This document shows positions 45,419-57,100 of a DNA stretch of 64,000 bases, piece after piece (within the stretch, counting starts at the first letter, position 1; each line of letters starts with the position of its first letter). The DNA lies in contig ML681989.1 of the NCBI GenBank assembly GCA_007922195.1, positions 44,022,187 to 44,086,186 on the forward strand, written 5' to 3'. The notes beneath the pieces were generated by a model. The model did no database searches and had not been told where the DNA came from. It saw only the letters and a program-made list of their open reading frames with translations. The DNA is from Podocnemis expansa (lineage: Eukaryota > Chordata > Testudines > Podocnemididae). The position numbers and the translations under genes are program-made.

Positions 45419-45652
45419 TTGCATTCCTTAATGAGATTAGAAATTTGGGTAATAAAAGGTAACTGTGTAGATGTAATATACTTAGACATTTATAAGGCAT
45501 TTGATTTGGTACTGCATGACATTCTCATTAAAACATTAGCACCATACAAACTCAGTCAAGTATCTGTTAATCAGATTAAGAACTGGCTAACTGACAGATC
45601 TCAAAATGTAGCTGTCATTGGGGTTCATCATGGAATGGGGGTGTTTTGGTAG
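45419..45652 (+). pseudogene. CR1 ORF2 RT fragment
   Basis: 77 codons. DVIYLDIYKAFDLVLHDILI is the first catalytic RT motif (the Asp of LDxxKAFD kept), and IKNWLTDRSQNVAVIG is the following block. The frame ends before SGVPQGS. Confidence 0.9.
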
Positions 45653-45790
45653 GGGGTTCAGCTGGGATCAGTACTAGATCTGACCCCATTCAACATTTTC
45701 ATAAAAGGATCCAGAAGCTGATAAAGTTTGCAGAGGATGTAAAGATGAGCAGAGTGCTAAATCTGGATGATGACAGGATATTATTCATAG

Positions 45791-45870
45791 TCTGATGAAG
45801 TGGGATTTTATCCCATGAAAGCTCATGCAACAAATAAATGTATTAGTCTTTAAGTGCCACAGGACTCTGT
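45791..45870 (+). mobile_element. 80-bp Penelope-like tail with hammerhead-like core
   Basis: Inserted in CR1 with identical 7-bp flanks ttcatag (45784-45790, 45871-45877). The insert begins exactly at tctgatgaag. It contains CTGATGA (45792-45798), a stem gtggga-tttta-tcccat (45800-45815), GAAA (45817-45820) and a gctcatgc hairpin, and ends at ccacaggactctgt. CTGATGA-stem-GAAA is the order of a hammerhead ribozyme core. There is an extra A before the stem, and the U expected after the last hairpin is absent, so activity is doubtful. It is non-coding. Confidence 0.85.
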
Positions 45871-46668
45871 TTCATAGAGAGAGTTCTGCATTGGCTTGAT
45901 AAATTGGGCCCATTCAGGGAAATTGCTCTTATACAGCCAGATGCAAAGTTTTATTTGTAGGAACAAGGATTGTAGCCCATACCTAAAGAGTGAATATTGA
46001 ATGGTATCTTGCAAAGCAGTGTCCCTGAAAAGGATTTAGAGGTCATAAGGGACAAGCAACTCAGTATCAGCTCCCATTTTCATGCTGTGGCTAAAAAGGG
46101 ATAGAGCAACTGTTGGACAGATAAACAAGGATGGAATGAGGTGATTTCTCCCCTCTCCCCCAGTATACAGTATGAGTGAGTCCACACTTTGAAAAAGGAA
46201 GTTGATAAATTGGAGAGAGTTCAGAAGAGACTCACAGAAATGGCTTGAGGGCTGGAGAGAAAGCCTTATAAACAATAGACTTAAAGATCTTGAGCAGTTT
46301 AGGTCTCAGAAGACAGATGAGCTAGTTACAGTGTAAATACTTTCACAGGGAGAAAATGCCAGGTACTGAAGGGTTCTTTAATTGAGAAGAGAAACACAAG
46401 ATCCAATGGCTGGAAACTGAAACAAGACAAATTCAAAGCAGAAATAAGGTACAGATTTTTAACAGCGAGGGTGATTAACCCCTCAAATGAATATTAAGGG
46501 AAGTGATGCTCTGTCTGAATGTATTCAAATCAAGTCTGGATGCCCTGCTTTAATCAAACAAGAGTTATTAGGCTGTATACAGGGTTGACTGGGGGACATT
46601 TAATTGCCTGTGATATACAAGAGGTCAGATGGTCTCATCGGGCCTTAAATTCTATGAATCTATTGAGG

Positions 46669-47490
46669 TACCACTAGAAACATTGTAGAGAATTTACAAT
46701 AGTGTCACTAATACTGAGTAATTCCATAGACCGTATCCATCTCAACTGCATACACATTCATCAATGCTATTTACTGGTGCACTTTTACTAGGGTACAAAT
46801 AATCAAGGAAAATATTTAAAATATTTTTGTATATGCAGTCACTTCGTTTACATGCCTTTCATCTCTGAGAAAAAAAATGGAGAGAAGTTGCTAGAAGTTA
46901 ATATCAAGGAGTCGGAATAATATTGAGTGCAGCATATTAAAAATAACCCACCTTCTGCCTCTTGGTTTGAGCTAGTCAGGGATTGCGGGCGGGGGGGGCG
47001 ATTTCCCCATGAAAGATTTCCAACTTGTCAGCAAGTCTCCTTAGGCCCAGGAGGGAACTTCTGGGTCAAGAGACCCTCCCCTCTCCTGCATCCTCAAATG
47101 GCCATTGATCAGGGCACTCCTCTGTGGTGTGGAAGACAGAAGGCCAGGCTCTGCTCTGAATTAATGCTTTAACCACCATCCTAGTCACTCTCTTGATCAA
47201 GGAACATTTATGGCAAGTGTAACAGCTCAAACAAGAGATATTGGAAGAGGAAGAGATAGACAGACCCTCTTTCCATCTGAAATTTTTGTTCCATGTTTGT
47301 TTTGAGGTGGAATGAAAAACTTGCAACTTCTAAATCTTTCATGAAAGAATTTTTTGGGGGGGCCAGCCTGAATCCAGTTATAAAATGAGTTTAAAATTGC
47401 CCTAAGTGATGCCTGTTGAACAGAGCTGAGGGACTGAGGACACAGCATAGATCTCTCTTCCATGCCAAAGTATATATCTCAGAGCTACAA
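46669..47490. other. unassigned, no gene
   Basis: AT-rich, with a poly-G run near 46990. Nothing recognised. Overlapping minus ORFs at 47066-47463 lack domains. Confidence 0.4.
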
Positions 47491-47605
47491 ACAGAAAGTG
47501 GGATTTTCTCCCACAAAAGCTCATGCAGTAAATAAATGTGTCAGTCTAAGTGCCACAGGACTCCTTGTTTGGTTTTGCTGAACTAGACTAACACGGCTTC
47601 CCATT
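47491..47605 (+). repeat. Penelope-like tail fragment
   Basis: acagaaagtgggattttctc, then cccacaaaagctcatgcag, then cagtctaagtgccacagga, then ctagactaacacggcttcc. The 5' CTGATGA is lost but the stem and the tail to the 3' end are present. Non-coding. Confidence 0.7.
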
Positions 47606-48090
47606 TCAAATTTGCCATTTTGAATGCATTGCTTCAGGGCTTAATAGGGAGTTTGGATTTTCCTCTCATTACAAACAGGTGATTTGAACTTATCTTTCTC
47701 TATATGCTGTTCCCCAGTGTTTAACATTTCATGAAGACAGTGACTGTATGCTGCTGTAGTTACTATACACTGACAGGGGTACAATATTTATACTATAATT
47801 GACTTATAATTGTATGGTAGATGAGAAAGCAAGCAATTTTTCATTAATAGGCCTTTATATTTTCTTGCACGTGTGTACACAAGTTAGTTTTAAATGAGGC
47901 AAAACTTGAGGGGGTTCAGGAGCAGTCACAGTCCTGAAAGGGGTACAATCTAGAATGATTTAGAGATATAGCACTACAAACTTAAATCCAGGCTCAAAGC
48001 TTTCAGTCATGGAAACTGTTTCACACTGAATAAATTCAGTGCTACCTTAAAAACAGCAATGTCTGAAGCAAGGCTGCCTCCTTCAGTTTG
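47606..48090. other. unassigned, no gene
   Basis: AT-rich. The last part may be CR1-derived (the CR1 resumes at about 48330) but I see no firm match. Confidence 0.35.
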
Positions 48091-48102
48091 CACTTTTCTA
48101 AA

Positions 48103-48312
48103 TTCCAGAGGGGTAGCTGTGTTAGCCTAGTTCAGCAAAGCAAACAAGGAGTCCTGGGACACTTGTAAAAAGACTAACATTTATTTTTTGCATGAGCTTT
48201 CGTGGGCGAAGTCCCATTTTGTCAGACACCAGAGTCGGACTTTGCCCACAAAAGCTCATGCAAAAAAATAAATGTGTTAGTCTTTTTACAAGTCTCCCAG
48301 GACTCTTTGTTT
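48103..48312. mobile_element. head-to-head Penelope-like tail pair
   Basis: Left half: minus-strand tail (ggagtcctgggacacttgt, gactaacatttatttttt, gcatgagctttcgtggg). Right half: plus-strand tail (gcccacaaaagctcatgc, gtgttagtctttttaca). They meet around 48225-48235 near gtcagacaccagagtcggac. Duplicated flanks are cacttttctaaa (48091-48102) and cacttttttctaaa (48313-48326), so the pair entered as one unit. It has the same design as 8852-9057 and no coding sequence. Confidence 0.8.
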
Positions 48313-49515
48313 CACTTTTTTCTAAAGTCCTTGTGCATGGCCTTTGCAACTGATATAAAATTACTCAAGATAAGTGCAAAGCAGATTACAAAGAGATACA
48401 GGGGCCTCAAAATTTGGGCAACAAAATGGAAGATAAATTCAATATTGATAAGTTAAAAGTAAAGCACACTGGATAACAATCCCAACTATGTACACAAAAT
48501 GATGGGCTCTAAATTAGCTTTTACCACACAAGGAAGACATCCTGGAGTCACTGTGACTAGTTCTCTGAATATATCTGCTCAATATGTGGTGGCAGTCAAA
48601 AAAGGTAATAGAAAGTTAGGACCCTGTAGTTTGCTGTTTGTGTGGCTGGCCCCCTTGGGTTCCTTCTGCATCTCACTCCTCTGATACAAAGGACTCATCC
48701 CTTTCTACACAGGGATGCACAAGTTCTTCCTCCAGCATTCACCGCTCTTGCCTTGCCCATCCTCAGTATGACACTATTCCCCATTATAGGCCTTCAGCAC
48801 ACATCCAGTACTCAGATACACTTCCCCTGATCCCCCAGGCTTCCCTGCTAGGGTTCCCCTCAGCCTTCTCCTCCCCTCAGGCATCCTGGCCATCTAGCCC
48901 CTTGGCCTCCTTAGGAATCACCAGAGTCATCACTACCCCCGCCTCTGTAAGAATAACTTCTGCAGAGCCCACCCTGCTGGGTCTGGACATTGCTTCCACT
49001 GGTTTCTCTCCCTTCCCCTCCTAAGTTCAACACTACTCTCCCTGCACCCCTGGGCTGTGAGGGCTCTGAGCTACCCATACTCTTCTCCTGGTGGGTTTCC
49101 TGCCTTCAATCCCTTTCCTTCCTGTCCAAGGAGCTACTCATTTTTCCCTCTCCTTACTTGTATCTAGGGGTCTTCTGAGGGACTCTGTCCCATAATTCCT
49201 GCCTTCTCTCATTGGCTTTCCTGTCTTCCCAACTCCTTGGGAGCAGGTGCCCAGTCTGCCCCCAGAAGAATCAGATAGGGAGTTGCCCCTCACTTGTGAA
49301 AACCGCTGCCAAACAAAAACATCCATTGGCCTCAAGGGGCACCTGATCTAAAAGATACCTTTTGGTCACTTCATGGACAAGCCATAACATTACCTCAGCC
49401 CCTGGAATGACCCACTATGGCTTCATTAGCCCCTGGCAGATCAGCAGTTGGGTAGAGGTGTGGTTTGGCCACCAGCCTATCCACAGAAGTCTGCTAGTCT
49501 GCATTCCATATCCAG

Positions 49516-49557
49516 GCAGTCCTGTTACTTGTGACCTGGGTGGCCAGAATGCCAACA
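49516..49557 (-). pseudogene. degenerate gag zinc knuckle
   Basis: The minus strand reads CWHSGHPGHK, stop, QDC. This is a CCHC knuckle (C-x2-C-x4-H-x4-C) whose second Cys became Ser and with a stop inside. It lies at the expected distance downstream of the gag core. Confidence 0.7.
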
Positions 49558-49734
49558 CTTCAGTTCTCAGGTCCTGCCTCTCTCCAGCTCAAATCCTTTC
49601 TTGGGCATCAGCCCTGGAGTCCTTCTCCAGGTTGCAGATCCTTGGTGGGTTTTCTCACCATCTTAGGTTCTTCTGCCTCTACATCAACTTAACTCCACCT
49701 CTTAAGTCAAGCTAATTGCCTCTGTCATCTGACT

Positions 49735-50345
49735 TAGCTGATGTTGCTAGACCCAGGCCCAAAGTCTCTGGTAGTCTCTGCAGGAATTGTTCCAGAACAA
49801 TGGGGCCCAACTCTTTTTCTACCATCTGGGTGGCCAGTCATGGTCAGTGGGTAGCCCAGTCCATCAGCATTTGGGCAAACACCCAGGCCCAAAGGCTCTT
49901 TGTCCACCTGGTCATGCAGAATTTTTGCCACTATTGTTCTGACAACAGTCCAATCCAGTATAGCATATTTCAAGGTGGTGTAGTCCCTAGCTCAGCCCCT
50001 CCCCCCCAGCTATATAGGTGGCCTATTTCTCACCCCCTACATATGGGGCAAGGCCCTGGGCCTGGTCACCCTTTCTCCTCCAGCTGCCATCATCATCTTC
50101 TCAAAAGTCCCAAGGAATGCATCAAGGTCATCACTTGGGCCCATCTTGCAGAGCCCCCAACCACTTGCCCTGGTACCTTCATCACTTATTGGATTCATCA
50201 CTTGCTGGGCCAGCTGCTGCTGGGCTGCAGCCTGCTCCTTTATGAAGTCTCAGAGGCTCCTCTTCTGGTCAGCCTACCAGGACAGCAGTGCCTGCTGTTC
50301 TGCCTAGGAGGAGTACTGCATATCCTGCATTACCTTCACTAGAAA
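49735..50345 (-). pseudogene. gypsy-type gag remnant
   Basis: Read on the minus strand: a glutamine-rich start (KEQAAAQQQLAQQ), then LCKMGPSDDLDAFLGTFEKM, which is the capsid/SCAN-like gag start of vertebrate gypsy elements. Later comes DYTTLKYAILDWTVVRTIV, the following helix. Stops occur near 50240, 50290 and 50040, and the middle is shortened. Gag would form the element particle. The plus-strand 208-codon ORF at 49716-50342 is the shadow of this remnant, not a gene. Confidence 0.7.
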
Positions 50346-50650
50346 GTCTTGTAACAATGGTTAGGGTTCAGAATCCTGGACAAGCCCCCCTTTGTATCAT
50401 GCCAATCACATGGGCAGCCCCTCCAGGTTCCCTCAAGGTCTCACTCCTCCAATACAAAGGACTTACCATTTCCCTAATTGCAGTCATCCATGGTTGACTA
50501 TTTACAGTGCATACAGTCCAGCCCCAGTTCCTGTGCCAGGCACTACACACATGCTCAGAGTTGGTCACCTCTCCCAGCAAGCAGACTGACTCACAATCAT
50601 TCCCAACTCTACCAGGCCACACCTTCTCCTTCCTGCTTGCCTGTGCTGGT

Positions 50651-50660
50651 CTATATACCT
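50651..50660 (-). promoter_or_regulatory. TATA-like word in gypsy LTR
   Basis: On the minus strand, aggtatatag followed by accagcacaggc, about 480 bp from the right end of the element and upstream of the gag remnant, where an LTR promoter belongs. Confidence 0.45.
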
Positions 50661-52020
50661 TCCCAGGCCAGGTCACCAGCTGTTCCCCCTTTGATTCATT
50701 AGTCAGGCCTCAGGCTCAACCTAAGCAGCACAGCCAGTTGCTACCTGCTCTTCTTGTACTATTTGAGCCTTGGGTAGTGGGTGGGTACAAGCTAAAAACC
50801 CTCCCTCAGCCCAAGGGAGGAGTCACTGGTCCCAGGGATCCACTGATTATGGGGGACAAAATAATCAAAAACAGGAACAGGTACGAGGAAGAAAGGAACG
50901 AAAGCAGGGAACCGGAGGGGGACACTGAGCAGAGAACCCCAGACAGCGCCCACTGCTCCCGGAAGGTATCTAAGGAGTCAGTGGATGCTGACCAAAGGAA
51001 CTCTGCACGGATACGTGACCAGACCTGCTCTCCTTGTAATCCCTGGCTCTGCTGGTCTGCACTGTATCAGCCCGCCACTTGGGTTAGGGCTGACAGAGGC
51101 AGCTGAGGAGTTAACCATCCTCCAGTCTGTCACTGACCCATTAAGAAAGGCTTAGCTAATAAGACTCTAAATATCATAATGACCCTCTGTAAATCCATTG
51201 TACAGCTGCCTAAACATTGGCTACTGTGACCAATTCTTTTTGACCTCACCTCAAAGAAGATACATTAGAATTGGCAATGATACACAGCAAGGCAACAAAA
51301 ATTACTAAGGTTATGAAACAAGCTTCCTTATGAGGAGAGATTAAAAAGACTGGGACTTTTCACTTTGGAAAAAAGACGGCTAATGGAAGGGGGATACGAT
51401 AGAAGCTATAAAAATCAAGAATGATGTGGAGAAAGTGAATAAAGAAGTCTATTTATGCCTTCATGTAACACAAGAGTCAGGAATCAGTCAAAGAAAAAAT
51501 AGACAGCTCATTTAAAAGAAACAAAAGGAAATAGTACTGCACACAAGAAACAAACAATCTGTGGAACTCAATGTGCAGGGATGTTGTGAAGACCAACAGT
51601 ATAAGTGCGTTAAAAAATAAAAGTAGATAAGCGCATGGAAGAGAAATACATCAGTGGGTACTAACATAGATGGTCAGGGATGCACCTACATGCGCTAGGT
51701 GCACCTAGCCTCTGATTGCCAGAAACTGGGAATGGACAACAGAGATCACTTGAGAATTCCCCACTTCTATTCCTTCCCTCTGAAGCACCTGGCATTGACC
51801 ACTGTCAGCAAACAAGATACTGGCCTAGATGGAGCATTGGTCTTGACCCATTATGGACATTTTTATGTTCACTACTTGAAGTGCTTGCAGTCTGGCAATG
51901 CCAAATCTTTCTCTTCATTTGTTGAATGCATTAAAATACATCTTTAATTAATTGTCTCTTAAATGCCTGAATATAATAGTGTACATTTATTTTGTACATT
52001 CTTACAAGGAATATCTTAGC

Positions 52021-52208
52021 CAGTGGTTTCCAAACTTTTTTCCTTTGGACCCAGCTGAAAAAAGTCATTTATACCTGCGACCCAACAATTACATCTTTGA
52101 GCAATGCGTTCCACTTTTGTGGCAGCAGCAGCAGGGGGTGCCTTAACCCCAGTGCCTGAGGGTCTGTGACCCAGTTCTGGGTCCTGACCCTAAATTTGAA
52201 AACCACTG
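52021..52208. mobile_element. 188-bp hAT (Charlie-type) MITE, perfect TSD
   Basis: The termini cagtggtttccaaactttt and aaatttgaaaaccactg are inverted. Identical 8-bp flanks atcttagc lie at 52013-52020 and 52209-52216. It has the same terminal class as 21117-21721. It contains a cag triplet run near 52121-52133 and encodes nothing. Confidence 0.95.
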
Positions 52209-52216
52209 ATCTTAGC

Positions 52217-52574
52217 TACTGGTCACTGAATGTGGCTGGAGCAAAAGTGGCTGCTGTATTGTGCACAGTGAATGAGACAAAGACACTTCATGGGCACATG
52301 CTGTTTTCACCCCTGTATTACATCACTTTTTACACCAGTAGAACTCTGTTCAGTAATGTGAAAGTAGGGGTATAGCTTTTGAATGGACTTATACAAGTGT
52401 ATTCTAGAGTAATATAATAGTGAACCAGCTTCCATTGCAATGCTGTGGCCAAAATGTCTAATGAGATGCATTAACAGGGGACTCTTGAGTCAGGGGCATG
52501 GCCAGCTGTCATTATCTGGCAGGGCCTGTCACTGACTCAGGTTGGTCTGGATTGCTTCCAGTCACATGACCACA
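52217..52574. other. unassigned, no gene
   Basis: No repeat or exon recognised. Confidence 0.4.
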
Positions 52575-53122
52575 GGGTTTAAAGTAAGCTGGAACGCCCC
52601 AGAACGGCCCACTATTTTTAGGGGCTCAGCATTCCAGGGCCCCTAAAAATAGAACATGGATCTGGAACGCTGCATTCCAGGGCCCACCATGTAAAAATAG
52701 CAGGCCCCGGAATGCAGCGTTCCAGTTCCACGTTCTATTTTTAGGGACCTTAATGCTGGGCCCCCAAAAATAGCAGGCCCTGGAGCAGCATTCCTCCACG
52801 TTCTGCAGGCAGGGCCAGGGGCAGGGGCCAGGGGGATTGCTGCGGGGCTCAGGCCCACCCCAAACCCCTCCCCTTCCACGCTCCACCCCCAACCAGGGGC
52901 CTGCTACCTCCACCCCAGCCTCACAGCCATCCGGACCCAGGGCCTACTACAGATCCCCAGCAGTGCCACTGCCAGTGAGTGCAGGGTCACCCAGCTCTTA
53001 TGGGGTGGGGTATTGGAGGTAGAGGGATAGGGCGCTGGCACGGGGGGGCAGGAGCTGGGGTCCAGGGGGGCCCACCCATGCAGAAGCATTCCATGGCCCC
53101 GTGAATTATACTTTACCCCCCC
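52575..53122. mobile_element. GC-rich inverted-repeat element (candidate)
   Basis: The possible termini gggtttaaagtaagctgg and aattatactttaccccccc are inverted. Inside, 52600-52790 repeats ggaacgctgcattccaggg and ctatttttaggg-type words in both orientations, giving a strong foldback. The right half is GC-rich (52800-53090). No clear TSD. ORFs at 52626-52913 are palindrome by-products. Confidence 0.45.
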
Positions 53123-53987
53123 GCGTGAGCAGAAGCAGACAGTTTGGGAAGTGACTAGGCACAGAAACTACCGGTAAGCAGTTGCCTTGGCAGTTGAGAG
53201 CTAGACAAAAGCAAACAGTAAATGAGGTGTACAGTTTTAAGAGGGAGAATAATTAACCATTGGAACAATTGGGATTATGCATTGGCAATTTTTAAAGCAA
53301 TCTCTACGGTCTCCATTATGGAGGATGTCAGTGTAGTGATTTGCAGCTGGTCACTACCTGACTACACGCTTCCAGTAACATGGCCAGAAGGAGGAAGTTT
53401 GGGTAGCAACCATACAATAACTTCCTGATGTTACAAGAGTAAGTGGAGCACAGCAGCAGAAGTAAAAGAGTTGTTGGGTCTGCTTTCAAAAAGGATGAGC
53501 CGGGGCCCACCCAGGGCAAACCATAGCTATGCCCCTGTCTTGAGTAGGAGTAGAGATTATTTTACCTCTGTATTTGTCAGTGGTGTGACTGACACTGGAA
53601 TACCAGTATCCAGTTTTGGTGCCCACAATTTAAGAAGGCTGTTGAAGAATTTGGGGGTGTTCAGAATAATAGCCATGACAATAAAGGACTAGAAACATGC
53701 CTTAAAGTGATAAACTCATGGCATAATCCACGTAGCATAATGTCCATGAGCACTCTGTATGGATAGAATTCGGCAGCAGAAGATGGTACACAGCTATACC
53801 TGTGTTGTAGAAAAGCAACTCTATGAAATGATATTATCTGCTATATAATATACGACTATGTAATTAAAGAGTATTATAATGGCTACACAGAAGGGGGAAC
53901 AATTGAGATGGTGAGTACTTCTTTAACTTTAGCATTTGTTGAGCTTATCAATATTTAAACATTTAATCTTTAAGATTATAGTATTAT
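53123..53987. other. unassigned, no gene
   Basis: AT-rich with no repeat or exon recognised. The segment 53540-53700 (accagtatccagttttggtg, ttcagaataatagcc) may be a scrap of old LINE sequence. Confidence 0.35.
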
Positions 53988-54112
53988 CTCTAGGGACAAG
54001 GTGGGTGAGGCACTGTCTTTTATTGGACTAAATTCTGTTAATGAGAGAAAAAAGCTTTTGAGCCACAAAAATACAACTCTGGCAGTCCCTTTCCCAGACC
54101 AGAAGAAGAATC
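53988..54112 (-). repeat. second-lineage Penelope-like tail
   Basis: The plus strand tagggacaaggtgggtgagg, then cttttattggactaaattc, then tgttaatgagagaaaaaagc, then ccagaccagaagaagaa is the reverse complement of a second Penelope-type 3' tail. It shares its end with the remnant at 29505. Non-coding and decayed. Confidence 0.6.
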
Positions 54113-57100
54113 TGTGCTGCTAGAAATCTTGTTTCTTTCACTCAGAGAAGTTGGCTCAATGAAAGATTTTCTGTCACTCACCTGGTACCGACACATCCTG
54201 CATACTGTTATGTCCAGGGCGTGTCACCTTGCCCATCTCTTTGCAGCAGTTTTCTTTTTTCGTGGACTGGAAAACAAACTAGGTCATGTTTGGCATCCAT
54301 TGGAAGGATGGCTCGACTGAGTGGGTTTTCCCAGCTGCATATGCCAGGATGGAAACAGCATCCCAGTGTCTTCTAAAAATTCCATTTGAAAAAAAACCCC
54401 TCTACTCTTTCCTCTCCATATGTTTGAACTAAATAAATGATCTGCTACCCAGGGAAATGGAGAACTTCTGCCTCAGGGGTAAAAACACGTCAAATAAAAA
54501 ATCAGCTAACATTGTGGGAAAAAATAGAGCAAATTGCAGTACAGCAGCTGACTCAGTGATAACTAATGGGAACTATTTCATACCGGGAATATCTTTTTGT
54601 GCAAAAATACCTTAGACTCTTTTATCACAAACAAGGTACAAGTTATTTGTGACTGCCATTTATTAAAGGAATATCCGTGTTTGAAGCACCTCAGAGTCAT
54701 CCAAGGTCCTAAATTATTCACCACATTTAATTTAAAACCACATTTGAACCTGAAATGGAGTTCCCCTTTCCCCTTAGTCTGTCTTGCTATTATTATCATT
54801 TACTGCTCTGGTACCCATAGCAACGGCCACTATGTTAGCCACTTTCCCAGAGCAACCGAGTACTGCTAATACTGTACTGACATTTATCCAGCTGTGCTTC
54901 TCACCATGGCGTTTGCCTGTCCAAAGATCACAAGATTTCTAACGCTCCTGTTGCTTGGGGGTGGGGCAAGCTGTGGAAAAGAGAGATCAAAATAAGAGGA
55001 AAAATGATTTTTTCTAATCAGGGTGCTTCAAGCAAGGCTCCTACAGCTATAGCTAACAATCTAAATATCACAGGCCTGATTTCGAGAGATGTTGTGTACC
55101 CACAATCTCACTGACATCATTAGGCACCATGGGGAGTCATCATCTTCAAAAACTGAGTTGCTTTTTCTAGATGTCTAAAGATGGCTGTAGCAGTACAGCA
55201 CCGTATGTGGGCCCCTTGAACAATAAGACCATCCTTCTTATGCCAGAGTCAAAGTCCTGTAAGGTTTGGCATATAGGATGATCATGAGTCCTCTTGGCCG
55301 TGTGATCCTCTCGCCTCAGCCACTAGCTGAACTATAACACGCTGGCCTTAAAGACCAAGTAATAGGGTGGGTTTAAAAGGTTCAGCAAGCTCTGTTACAA
55401 GGTGCCAAGGTACAACTTCTGCACCATACTTGAAAATTCTGGCCATTATGATTCTTTTTTGCTCATAATAAAATAGTTGACTGGAAAGCAAAAGGGCAGA
55501 TGGAATAAAACATGCATAATACATCACTCACAATGTTCTTAGTGGTTTCTTCCTGCACAGTCATGCTAAAGGCTATATTTAGCTTGCTGTTGAAGATAAA
55601 AGGAGATTAATTTAAAAAATTGAATGTTCTCCAATGTTTCATACTCCTACTAGTCTCTGCCAGCTGTATAAGTGTTAAAAGAATAGCAAGACAAGCAGGC
55701 ATTACAGCAGAGCTGCAGCTCATGAGGTTCCTTGTTTTGGGCATCTAAATTTTTGAAGAAACTTAACTGCTGAACAAAAGATTGAAACTGTTAGTTTTAA
55801 AAGGTATTCTACTGTAATTTAGAATAAAGCCCAATGCATATGAATTGCCAGGGCCCCTTTTTCCTAGACACCAATATTTCCACTTCCTTTTACTTAATGT
55901 GTGAAAGAATTCAGCAAACCAGAACAAGAATGGGATCCGGGTATGTGGTAGTGATATGACTAATTTTTTTGAATGTGTGTGTGTCTAGCATTTGTTCTAA
56001 CCACTTGCTTCATTTTTATCATGACCAGGAATCTCTGCCTAATTTTTTTGTTAATGTTTGGTGAGAAACCTTTTAATTTCTCATTACTTGCAGCTAGTTG
56101 ATAAAGGATTCAGACTTTGAAGTTTATTCTCCTTTGAATGCACTGGGGAGTTAAGTGGGTAACTCCTATTAATCTCATCTACAAAGTATGTCCCATACAT
56201 CAATGAGAGACTAGGACCATTTGCCTGGTGAATGAAGCACAGCTAAAATGCATGCAATGGTAGAACTAAAATCCACTTATGTTGTTTTGATTATTTATTG
56301 GGCATATCATAGATCATGAGCAAGGCCATCTTTATATATTGTGTGCAATAACTGTTGTGCTTTAGAGGTCTGGCGGTTTATCTTCTAACAGGTCATGGCA
56401 ATGCTATTCCTGGAAAGCGTTTACTCTGTATGCTGCTTAACATATTTTTAGTGTATAAATATTCCTATTAACAGTTTGCTGTGTCTATCAGGTTTATATT
56501 TTCATAAGCCAGGCTTTTTCCCTTCTCTATTTCTCTCCTGTTGTCCAGCATGAGTTGCTCCATTTTGCCTTCCCCCCCTCGTCGTGCTTGGTGTATGTCT
56601 TCTTCACTGACTCTCCTGTGTCTGGAACCAGTCCTCCTATATTTCTCCTCTTCCCTTATTGGCCATTTTTCAAATACTGAACATGACTTTCTTTTCTCAC
56701 ATGCTCAGAATGCTTAATTATGAGTCATCTATTGCCTGTAATCTTTACTTTGATTTTGCCACACTATCAGCTCTCAGACCTCTGGAGATACTGTTTCTAT
56801 TAAAGATGCTATACACAAAGTTGTATTTTGCTGTGTGACACTTGGTGTATGCACATACCATGTAGTCAGGTTGACTGAATTATTGATACCAAGTTACTAC
56901 CTTCCCTGCAGGAATGTTTTTTCATGGAAACTTGTGTATATATTGTTGGTAGGATGTTATTGAAGATGGGATATTACGTTTGATACTACTCTTGTCTAGA
57001 GATGTTGGCAGAGATAGTAATCATCATTTTCTTATTTGGTGTCCACAAGGGCAAGATATATTTTTCACTGGGGTTGGAGGGGGAGAGGGGAATTACCATA

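Larger units (their letters stand above)
45200..46668 (+). mobile_element. old CR1 LINE (plus strand)
   Basis: It starts in the RT with degraded NISPGGIMEKMIWESIN-like words near 45290. Then comes the 77-codon open piece at 45419-45652, the rest of RT in broken frames, the RT C-terminus, and a 3' tail ggtcagatggtctcatcggg ending in ctatgaatctat. It is 5' truncated. An 80-bp Penelope tail interrupts it at 45791-45870. Confidence 0.85.
48625..51134 (-). mobile_element. Ty3/gypsy-type LTR element remnant
   Basis: Inserted in CR1 with 5-bp flanks gaccc (48620-48624 and 51135-51139). On the minus strand, the right end (about 50400-51134) behaves as a 5' LTR with a TATA word at 50651-50660. Next come a gag remnant (50345-49735), a zinc knuckle (49557-49516) and a protease-like scrap near 49250-49330. 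No RT, RNase H or integrase is present. A 22-bp word, ctcactcctc followed by atacaaaggact, near 48671-48693 recurs at 50441-50463, a trace of LTR identity. The left LTR seems otherwise replaced or lost. Confidence 0.7.
48330..51885 (+). mobile_element. old CR1 LINE (plus strand), split by gypsy
   Basis: First part 48330-48619: RT around tttgcaactgatataaaa (degenerate FADD region) and gtcactgtgactagttctc. It resumes at 51140 with attaagaaaggcttagctaa, then the RT C-terminus, then a 3' region with cctctgattgccagaaact, agcacctggcattgacc and ttttatgttcacta. The junction without the insert reads like the copy at 31327-31350. Heavily mutated. Confidence 0.85.

Noticed and set aside
49716..50342. 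208-codon plus-strand ORF
   Set aside because: Antisense to a recognisable gypsy gag remnant on the minus strand. It has no domain of its own.
54578..54869. Overlapping 73- and 90-codon ORFs as a possible exon
   Set aside because: No domain, no convincing splice sites, and equal openness on both strands suggests chance.
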